Assembly (NCBI GenBank): GCA_032622095.1
Contig: CP136066.1
Span: forward strand, 98,541,319 to 98,605,318
Origin: Siphonodentalium dalli
Lineage: Eukaryota > Mollusca > Scaphopoda > Gadilida > Siphonodentaliidae
Direction: 5' to 3'
Length of the DNA stretch: 64,000 bases
A program made the translations under genes and the position numbers. Position 1 is the stretch's first letter. Each line of letters opens with the position of its first letter. Positions 24,301 to 36,300 of this stretch are shown piece by piece. The notes beneath the pieces were generated by a model that was given only the letters and a program-made list of their open reading frames with translations, ran no database searches and was not told the DNA's origin.

Positions 24301-27300
24301 GAATGTAAGAAAAAATGGTAAAAAGTGTTAAAAAAAGATTTTTTTTAGGCCAATGCATTCTCTTATATATGCGAGGCGACCTATGGTCGACTCGCATATA
24401 TAAGAGAATGCATTGGCACAGGGCATAACTGTAACTATCACAATGTGGTCAAGGAGCCGGTTCCAATGATATCCATATTTGTATGGTTCTATTGAGACAG
24501 ACCGAAGATATTTTAGGCTGTTGAAGCTTTATTTGGCCGGTTTTGGCCGGTTTGTTGGGTAAAGGGTTAACCCTTTCATGACTGGAGCTTCCTGAAAGTT
24601 TGCAAAAACTCTGCCAATGCATTATCTTATATATGCAAGTCTCTCATAGGGAGCCTCGCATATATAAGAGAATACATTGGCCTAACAATATATACCTTGA
24701 CCTTGTAAGCCAGTGAATTCTCTTATATATGTGAGGCTCCCTATGGGAGACTCGCATATATAAGAGGATGCACTGGCACAGGATATTTAATGCTGCACCA
24801 GTGCAGCTCCCATCAGTAAAGGGTGAAATATGAGAGCAGCCAGTAATAAATTGATCGAGTTTCTCATATCTTAAAGATGGTTTATCTCTTCCTAAATAAG
24901 TTTTATATAGTTTCCGTGGTATAAAATAAAAATATGAGTCAAAGACATCAGTCTGAAAATGCTTCTGTCAGTTAATATTAATTTGCGTCCTGATTGATCA
25001 GGTGATCTCAGATTCATATACAGTTCTCCCACTTGCTATGCTCCGTGAGCCGTATTATGTCACATACTGATTGTATTTATTATATGAGAAAATATGAAAT
25101 AAAATCAATATTAATTGATAGAAACGTTTCTGGTTAGGGGTCTTTGATTCATATTTATTATTATATGCCCAGGAAACTATATAAAACTTGTGATAGGATG
25201 AGATAGACCATCTTTAATGTTACATTTGTTTAATTTTTCAGGCCAGCTGAGTTCGGAAGTGTCTGAATTGAATTGCGTCATCAATAATCGTGAGGACCAG
25301 CTGCTGGAGATATGGAAATCTGTAGGAGTGGGATCCTCCGGGTTTATAAACATGCAGGACCTATCCAAAGTTTGCGAATTTATCGGCGTGGACAACAGTG
25401 AGAAGGTAGCAGAACCAATCATTAATAATAATACTGTAAAAGAACATTTATTCGTGGTGTTCCAATTTTCATGGTTTTTGTGGTTGTTGATAACCACATA
25501 ATTAAAAACCCCACGAAAAAAGTTATCTTTGCGAAACTATCGCGGTCGCCATTTTGAGAATGTCATGCGGGAGGTAACTCTATTGACCTGATATACATTC
25601 AAAGCCTAGGGAGGTAACTCTATCGATCTGGGAGTATATAATAGCTACGGTCTAATTACAATGTTTAGTCGATCTAACTTCATAAAAATAAATTATATAA
25701 CAATAACACATGTTTTAATTATTAACTGTCACTTATCACAGTCCAGCTGTAAAACCCGACATAATCCCAAGTCTACTTTTGTAACCAGATTGTAAGAGAT
25801 ATATTTACATTATGTAGTTGAGTAGTTGAGTTGCTTCCAGTCGAAAGCCGGGCAGGATGATATAGGACAGCATTTTTCAAGTCCCTGCATCATAATTATG
25901 TAATTAACTGTTCGGGGGTATATGTTATATGGCGGAGATTAATCAGATGTTGGCTTCGGTAAATATTCCATTCTCGCATTGATTGTTATGAGAGGAGAGA
26001 GACTATCACCTAGGTTATGTAGGTTTATGTAATACAATCCCGTTTTTGACATTGTCAATAGTCAAAAATAACTTGGACATGTGACATGCTAATTACGCTA
26101 ATTTTCATATATGTACATGTATTTTTGTTTGTTCAACTATAAATATTTCTTGTATCTTTTTTCGACCACAAATCTTGAAAGCATATGTAACACTACTCAT
26201 CTTGCAACTACAGTAATGCCCTAAATAATCGACTCCTTAATCACAGCAGAATTATGGGTAATTTTTCAGGATTTAGTCGGAAATATGGCTTGTTGCTATT
26301 CATCGGAAAGCTCTCAGCAACAAGCCATATTTCCGACTAAATCCTGAAAAATTACCCATAATTCTGCTATGGTTAAGGAGTCGATTACTTAGGGCATTAC
26401 TGTAATCATTACACCCTCAAATCATTGTTTTGGGTACGTATATATCAATGTTTGTTGACATGCACAGCAGTCTTCTTATATATTTTGCATGTTAAATATA
26501 GTAGCCTGTCTTTGTTTCTTGGACTGCATTAGTTGCAGCACCACCTATCGCCGACATGGGCAATTAATCCACTTGAATCTCTCATTACAAGCAATCAGCG
26601 TCATTTTTGATGCATCTCTGGGTGTATAGATGTGTCTGTTGCCGAACAGCTTATGTGGTATAAGTTTTGCTTTGCGAAATAATACAGTATGTTGTTCTAT
26701 GTCTCTAACGCTTCTATATGCCCAGAGATGCATAAAATATTGACGTTGATTGCATAAAAAGTGTTTTTCCATTCAAATCTTACAGGAATTAAGAGTGTTA
26801 TTTGAGAAGCTTGACGCTGACCATGATGGACTAGTAAGCTTCACCGAGTTACTGGAGGGTCTGCACAGCATTACTCCCATTCCCATGACCCCTATCCTGT
26901 CTCAGCCGGCCACGCCTATCAGACCATCCTCACTCCCAACACCTCGACCAATGTCTGCTAAGAAGATCAGAGTCCTATCCGCTGGGATGGATGATTGGAT
27001 TACGCCACCCTCGTTTCTATATAACAGCAATAGACAGGGTCTTCTCTCCTGCCTTCCGGACTCTGATACTGGGTGAGTCTATCAACACATGGTGTAATCA
27101 GTTAAAAGAATTATTTGGCAGACAACATGGATTCGAGCATTTTTTGTGCATTTAAAAAAATTGCGGCTTTTGATTTGACTCGTGACTGCAGGTGGCTGTT
27201 AGTGCGATAACCATATAAACACTTAGCATTCCATACTCTCTAAAATGAGCAGCAAGTGTAACTTTGGGGCATAGAATATGCTTGGCATTGCACTTTTTGA

Positions 27301-30300
27301 TTAATTTCTATTATCTATACTATTATCTATACTATTATCTATACTACATGTATTATCTATATAAAAGTTTTATACAAAGTTGTTATTATTGCAGGTATTC
27401 AAAGGCAGATGCCATAATTGACTTGTTTGAAACCTGGAACATCTCAAATGGTGGTGATATTCTACAGGTAAGTTTAGGCCAATATTCACCCTTTATATAA
27501 AAAATGGATTGTCCCATTCAGTTGTAAAAGTTTGGTCTATTCGTTTAGAGGTATGTTCAGTTGACAAAAGCAGAAGATGAACAGATAATACAAAAGCAGA
27601 AGGTTTCTCATTAATTGGAAGGAAATGTTCAGATAATAAGTTCAATATGGTCATTTGTTGAACTTAATACCTGAACATTTTCTAATGTAGCTACTCACCA
27701 ATGAGCATTTAGTAAAGAAATGTTAAAGAAATAGATAATACGGCACATTTGTGTGAAGAAACTTATATGGTTTGATTTGCAGATGCAAGAATATATTTCT
27801 CACGAACCTATGGTTATGAATTGTGACTACTAGTATATGTCAACGAGTTTCATAAAAGATTTGAGATTCTTATATAACTGTGAAATCAACTACTAAAAGT
27901 TGTATGAAACTAAAACTTTTGGACATTGTAACTGAAAAACTGAGGACTAGCAGTATATATTCTCATAATATACTTTCTCTGAGCTAAGTTAAATTACATT
28001 TTGACTAAAATTAAATTGCAGCGTTTTCTTCCAATCTAGCGGCAGGATACCACGAAAAGCATAAGCTTCCAATATGTGTTTCACAACAGAACTATAGAAA
28101 TTAATAAAGATATGCATGTCAAATCTACTTATATAGAGGGATTCATGTTATCTTCGTCCTTGCCAACATAATGACTCTAGATCATGGAAAATTGCAGATG
28201 ATGCAATGCATAATCGAGGTGCCCAATAGGTGCCCTTCACCATCTGGGAACTTAAATCTGTGTCTAGGTCTCCCCTAGCAGAGGAGGCAATGGAGAATGA
28301 GGTCCTCAGAGGATGAATTTGGTGATGCTATATATATAACCCCCTGTGCGGGATAGCGTAACTAAATTCACCCTCTCGGGACCTCATTCTGCAAAATATA
28401 ATATCCAAAGGGTTTATTCACAATGGGATTCACATGCTCCGATACCATATCGTTGGTGGTGGTCTAAAGAGTTGTATCCTCAAAAAATCTAATGTTACAG
28501 GAAACAGAAAAATTCTATTGATATCCAAGTCTGAGTTTAGTGTGCTTGTCATTTGTAGAATGAGGTCCCCAGAGGGTAAATTTAGTGACCCTATCCTGCA
28601 CAGTGGGCTATCATCACCAAATTCACCCTCTGGGAACCTCATTCTGCATGGCTTCATCTGCTATGGGAGATCGACATAGACTCAGATTGAAGTTCCCAGA
28701 TGGTGAATATTGTGATGTACACCCGTTGGGAACCTCGATTATGCAATGCGTCGTCTGCCAATTTGGGGATATAGAGAAACTAACTAAAAAAGAAATAGAA
28801 TCTATGTGAAGAAGTTTTTATAGAAATTTGATAATAAAGAACTTTCCAAAGTAGATGAGGCCTAAGCAGAATGAGGTCCCCAGTGAGTGAATTTGGTGAT
28901 GCTAGCCTGTTATGCTGGATAGCGTCACTAAATTCACCATCTGGGGACCTCATTGTCTCCCTAAAAAATTTATTTTTGGGGGACTTTTTTTGGGGGACTT
29001 TTGTAATCAGCCCCGTCTGTCCGTGCGGGACAGTCTGTCCGTCCGTGCGTCCGGAGTTATAACTCCAGTAATGATCATCAGTTTGATTGAAACTTGGTAT
29101 GTAGGTGTCTCAACCAAGAACACAGGTACTCTGCAATTCTGATGTTCTTTTATGGAGTAATTTCCCTTTTTTTCCACTTTTTTTTTTACTTAGAAAATGT
29201 CTCACTTTTTCGGTTTCCGGATGATATCTCAAGTTTGGATCCTTTAATTGAAAATACGGTTTTTATGTGGATCAGACATATCAAGATACAGGTTGAGTTC
29301 GAATTTGAGTTTGATCTGATGATTTTTCCTAGAGTTATTGACTTTTTTCGACTTAGAAAATTTAATTTTACTTCTTTTTTCTTTGGTTTCCAGATGATAA
29401 CTCAAGTTTGGACTGTTCAATTGAAAATTTGATCCAATGATTTTTCCCAGAGTTATGGGCCTATCGACTTTGAAAAACATTTTTTATAATTTTCTGTATG
29501 AGGGTACCTTCATGGTGTAATCAACTCCTCCTACAGTTTTGTTTGTAGATATTTGAAACTTCAAAGTATTGTTACCCACATATTGGAGATGTGCAACATG
29601 TATATAGATGACGGAAAGAAAAAAATTTTAACGGAATTTTTAACCCTTTCGACTTAGAACATTTCAACATTTTTTTAAATTTCTTTAACAAAGCGGCATC
29701 GACTTGCCACGTTGTCGGGGGACACTGTGGTCGGCCGACCTTTTATACTGCAAATGACAGCCACCTTATTCTCAGGCATGTTGATCTCTGGAGATAGCAA
29801 TGCTATCTACCAATACATTTGCAAGATAATTCTTTTTATTATATGCTCAACAATAGATTATAGAAGAGATCACTAACATATAATAACCGTTATCCACTGC
29901 TAGCAGTGAAGATATAGAAAATTACACTTTCATTGTAGCTTTGACATTATGGACGCGTATGACATAACTGAATTTCACGATTAACTATCATCGAATTGTA
30001 AAATGATAACCATATATAGTAGCATTGGTATAATTCTATTATGAAGTATTATAATAGATTTGAATGCGACCTGGTTATAATGCATGTAATGGGTATATGC
30101 AAATCACACGTGAAATAAAAAAATCTCTAGTGTTTTTGAGTGGATACCGAAAATGATCTCATTCATGCCCGTGACATATCCTCCAAGGAACGTTTTTTTT
30201 GAAAATGGGAGATGCCATATTTTAGTTTTCCCAAAACAATTTCTGAGGATGTTTTGAATTGAACTAGTATATTCTAAAAACTGCTTTTGTGCCAAAACAC

Positions 30301-33300
30301 CAGATACAATATTTTAAGAGCCCTCTAATGATATGATGAATCCATAAGTCATTTCTGGAATATATAGTTTTTGAATATTTTTCCATGACTATGAATTTTA
30401 AAATAAGCCTTAACAAGCCTGGATATAGAGTGTCTGACATTTGCAGAATGCGGTTCCCCAGAGGGTGAATTTAGTGATGCTATCCCACACGGCAGGCTAA
30501 CATCACCAAATTCACCCATTGGGAAGATAATTCTGCTTAGGCCTCAACTGCTATGGGAGACCTAAGATCAGATTGAAGTTGGTGCTGTTCACCCTAAAAG
30601 TCACCTCGATTATGCATTTTATCTTCTGCAAATTAGGGGATATAGAAACTGAACAGAAGGGAAAAAGTAGCTAAAAACATTTTTAATTTGAGACAAAAGA
30701 TACTTCCCAGAAGACGAGGCCAAAGTACAATGATGTCCCCTGAGGCTGTGCGGGATATCGTCACTAAATACACTCTCGGGGGACATCATTCTGCAAATAT
30801 CAGACACTATATCCAGCTCAAGCCATAAATAACTCTTTCAGGCCCTGGGATTTGAACTTACCAGGAAAATTAGCTTGTCCGAGTTATCAAACTTGTTGGA
30901 ACAGGAACTGATGATGGCTGAAGATGGAAACACAATTGTTCAGGCGGCAATAACATTATACAGACAAGAGCTGCTCCTTCTGAGGTCGGTGAACTACACA
31001 AAAGTCTTTCCATTTTTGGAATAGGAGGTCTGCTATTTGTCACTCGCCTATCCGGTGTTCAAATCAGATTCTCTAATCGGGGCTACCAATTCATTCAAAT
31101 ATTTTTCGATTCACTCTTCGTGGCTTTCTTTTGCTTGTTGGTGAAAAATACCATGAGGTTGAAGATGCCTAAAACCTAAGTTTGAAATCTAACTATAGGT
31201 CTTTTACTTATAATATTGCCTAAAATTTTAGCCTGCAGTAATGCCCTAACTAATCGACTCCTTAACCACAGCAGAATTATGGGTAACTTTTCAGGATTTA
31301 GTCGGAAATATGGCTTGTTGTCATTCATCGGAAAGCTCTTGCCAAGAGCTTTCCGATGAATGGCAACAAGCCATATTTCCAACCAATTCCTGAAAAGTTA
31401 CCCATAATTCTGCTTTGGTTAACCCTTTGAGTGCCAGGTCGATTTTTGTATCAACCCATATACCCTGTGCCAATGCATTCTCTTATATATGCGAGTCGAC
31501 CATAGGTCGCGTCGAAAATATAAGAGAATGCATTGGCCTTTTTTTTCTTTCTTTTTTTTTTACAAGTTTAAAAATTTATTCTTATATTCTTTAACAGACT
31601 TATTTTGTAGGTTTAGGGCCGATGAGATCGGCCCCTGGCACTCAAAGGGTTAAGGAGTCGATTACTTATGGTATTACTGCAGCTCGCTGTTTTTGTCTTG
31701 CTGTATTGATTTGTAACATACCTCCCAAACGGTGTAACAGTAATACAATATATTTCTCACCCGATCACACAAATGCAGGGCGTCATTGAAAATATTGAAA
31801 AATTTATACGAATGTGAACAATCTTGATTAATCAGAGATATGTCAGTCTAGGCATTCTTGAAATTTACTTACAGACTTATAATGTTCATGAGTTTCGAAA
31901 TACAAACTGCATGTGTACAAACTTTTATAATCTGAAGAAAGATTTTTGTGACTGAAACTTCCAGCGGTTCCATAGGGAGCCTCGCATATATAAGAGAATA
32001 CATTGGTCTAACAATATTTACCTTGACCTTGTAAGCCAGTGCATTCTCTTATCTATGCACTGCTCCCTATGGGAGACTCGCATATATAAGATAATGCACT
32101 GGCACAGAATCTTTAATGCTGCACCAGTGCAGCAAGTCTTGACTACTAGCGATTATTTTTTTTATGCAATTTTGGTAAAAAAAAAAAGTTGCAGGTGAGT
32201 TCGTAAACCGACTAATTAAATTGGTTTTGCCTAATCTTATTATTTTTACAGCACAACAACAGAGCAATTGAGTGCAGAACGAAACAAACTTCAAACTGAT
32301 CTTCAATTATCAAACGCACGGAATCTAACTCTGGCTAAGGAGTTTGATGATCGGCAGATTGCAAGTGAAAAAACAGCTAGTGAGCAGAGACAGTGAGTGG
32401 AAGCCATCTTAAAACCTATGTTGTTCTCCATGTGACTTCACAGCTATTTAGGCCAATATAAAAAATTGCTAGATTTGCATCCCCACCCGACCCTATTTTT
32501 AGTCCCCTCATCAATTTTTATGTTTACCCATACCATAGTATGGTAAACATAGTGTCAACGTCCGGATTGACCACTCGTCGTTAGTCCGTCCATCGTCTGT
32601 CTGTCTGTCCGTAGACACTTTACGCATGGTACGATAACTCAAACATTTTCTATCTGATTGGAACCAAATTTGGTATGTGAGTTTATCAGCCCAAAATACA
32701 GAACGAGTTCAAATATGGGTTTGATCCGATTATTTTTAATGGAGTTATGGCCCTTTGACAGAATTCAATTACATGTAATACACTGTGAGAATTTTAAGAG
32801 AAAGTCAAAATCACACAGCAGTGAATTATTAGATTCTATAAATAGCTATGGATAGGTACAGTTTATTGTCATAATACACCAGTACATATGGCCAGCTAGC
32901 AGCTGTAGAGACACTGTATCTTATCTTAGACAAAAATTAACCCACCCATTTCATAGACCGTAGTTCCATCATATAATGTCATTGAAAATGATTAACCCTC
33001 TCCATAAATCATATAGTTTTTATGCATTTCATTTGATCGTTCTCTGATTCTATGTCCAGGTTGATGGTGATCCACTTTCACTTGCAAGGATTTTAGGATT
33101 AAAATTAACCCATTCCGTAGACACATGATATCCGATAGGCAGATATTAAATTATACCTTTCACTTTGACTCGGAGCCAGGTTCAGTAAGGTTTCTAAAAA
33201 CCACCAATTGAATATTCATCATTAGAGGAAATGTCTTATTTTGTAATTCCTTCTATTGCATTTGGGGTGCAGGATAATAATAACGTTGCCTGTATTCTTG

Positions 33301-36300
33301 AGACTGACTTATTGTATGGGCTTCTAAATCCAATTACTTGCTTTTATAGACTATTTTGTGTTGATCAGTTCTTTAGTGTGGTTAAAATTAATCCCTTGCT
33401 ATCTGATTTGATAACTCAAATATTTGTCAATGATTATGTTTATATTTCATGTCATAGTTTATGATAACACACCCCTAACCTGCATAGAGAGGGTCATTTG
33501 GTTTATTTGCTTTAAAATATTAACATTCTCCAAAAATCCTGTTGACACAATGTGATAACTAAACATTTTTAACCCAATCACTCTTATAATCACATCCAGA
33601 TTAATCATGACACATTCTTCACTATAGATTTTGGTATCGATTGAATGGTTTTGAAAATATTAACCCTAAGGCCACCGCAATTTAATGACTTGGTTTACGA
33701 ACATGAGTGGAAAAATTCCCTAGATGGAGGAGGGGAAAAAAAAAAAAAATCTTGGGCATATTATTCGACGACTTTCCCCGCATTATCACTGGTGAACTAA
33801 ACATCATTAATTAATTTAGATATCATTTATTAACTTCTCATAAAATGTAAACAATAACACGAAACATGATAGTCATTATTTCCCCGGCCAGTCTTCTGTG
33901 GTTGAATTTGAGTGTATCCTATTGGTGAATATTATACAAGCGGATTTAATATATCAAAATTAATTCAGATTCAGAGATACTTACTCCCTGTGAATACCAA
34001 TACTGGGTGTATATAGTCTGCATATTAAATATTAAACAAAATGTCACATTGAGGGTGTAATCTGTAAGTTGCTGTTGATAATTGTGTCAAACATTAAGTT
34101 ACTCAGATAACCAGAAGAAATCAAGGGAAGGTGAACTTAAACTATATTGAACAACAAAATGAAATAAGAATACCCTTCAGAATTGGAATCAAAGGCACAG
34201 CTTTGTTCACATTATTTAATGTGCATTTTGTCCGTAGGCCTATTAACTTTTTGTCCGCCGACCCAACGGGTTCGGAGGACTATTATAATCGGCCTGTGCG
34301 TCCGTGCGTGCGTCCGTGCGTGCGTCCGTGCGTGCGTCCGTGCGTCCGAGGTTTCCGGATGATAACTTTAGTTAGAGTGAACCAAATTAAATTAAATTTG
34401 GTATGTGGGTTTACTAGCAGAAAAGACAGGTCAAGTTCGAATTCTGGTTCCGTCCGCCAATTTTCACCAGAGTTATGCCCCCTTTTCGACTTAGAATTTG
34501 ACCGTCTGTTAACATTTTTGGTTTCCGACCGATAACTCCAGTTTGGATTATTTGATCTGAACCAAAGTTGGTATGTGTATTTTCCAGCTAAAGATACAGG
34601 CCAAGTTCGAATATGGATTCCGTCCAATTATTTTTACATGAGTTACGGCCCTTTTTCGACTTAGAATTTGACCGTCTGTTAACATTTTTGGTTTCTGACC
34701 GATAACTCCAGTTTGGATTATTTGATCTGAACCAAAGTTGATATGTGTCTTTCTCCCAGCAAAACACAGGTCAAGTTCGAATTCGGGTTCCGCCCGCCAA
34801 TTTTCACCAGAATTATGTCCCTTTTTTACTTAGAATTTTTGCCAATTTGAGGTTTCCGAATGATAACTTTAGTAAATGTGTACTGAATGAAATTAAATTT
34901 GGTATGTAGATTTACTAGCACTAAAGACAGGTTTTTATGCGCAAACAACGGTCGTATCAAGCCGACACTTAGAGGCGGACATGAGGTCTACCGACCTTTT
35001 ATTCGACTTCAATGACAATGTATTTTGCGTGGAACGCGGAGACAACGTTTATTAAGGGAAGTCAGTAGCCGAGAGGTAGCGTACTGGTCTCTTGTGCTAG
35101 CGGACCGGGGATCGCAAGTTCGCAACCTGATCAGGGTATTCTGACAAAAATCAGAACTCGGTCGTATACCATGTTTGTCAGGCTGAAAATTCTCATCCGA
35201 AATCACTGAATATATATATAAAGTCCGAATGCAAAATGCCGACTCCCCCCCTCCCCCCCACTACAACTTGTCCAGGTATGTTGTCGTGGGTGCAGTATGC
35301 TTTCCGATCGGGTGCGGACATTAATGGCTGACCCATGTACATGCCTCGGTGTGTGCACGTTAAAGAATGCTACTGGGGTCACCACAGGGTTATAAAGTTA
35401 CCCGGCCGTGGTAGCACCTGGGCCAGTGCGTCTACAACCAGAATTGGTTCCTGCACTGTAATATCTACAGATACAGATACGGACTGTAATATCTACAGAT
35501 ACAGATACGTGCATCAGAACATCATTAGAGGAATCACTGAACTAAATGGTTTCCCAAAGGCGACAGTGTTAACGTTTCTGCCAAATTCAATGAATTGAAG
35601 CCTACAGGCCGTGATGTGTTTACTTTTTGAAATAAATCTCCAAGTGTACGATAGGGCTATCCCACAGCCAAATTTGATCTGGAAAAACTACAGAAGCCAG
35701 TTAAATAAATTTCCCACTCACAAAAATCCATTTCCCCATTAATTGACCAGTTTTTAAATTATTTAGATATGATGTACAAATCAAATAAACAAGATGTCAT
35801 CCTTTAATAAACGTATCACATGTATCAGGTGTCTTTCGATCAGCGATTATGACATCAATTGGACTTTTTTTGGTGGAGTTATCCCCCCTTTTTCGACTTA
35901 GAAAATTTTCGCAACATGTAACTTTTGTCCGAGCTTTTATTCCTACATTTTTCGGTCAATTTTTAAAAAACGTGGCACAGATATTTAGTACCATGGGAAC
36001 TTGTGCACCTGCGATTATGACATATGTCCGACATTTTTTGGTGGAGTTATCCCCCTTTTTCGACTTAGAAACTTTTTTTGCAACATGCATAATTTTGTCC
36101 GAGCTTTTATTCCTACATTTTTCGGTCAATGTTTTTTAATCTTGGCACTGATATTTAGTACCATGGGAACCTGTGCACCTGCGATTATGACGTCTGTCCG
36201 ACATTTTTTGTGTGGAGTTATTCCCCTTTTTTTTCGCAACATACATAATTTTTTTATTCCTACATTTTTCGGTGTCAGACCGGTTTTCCGAAGACCTATT

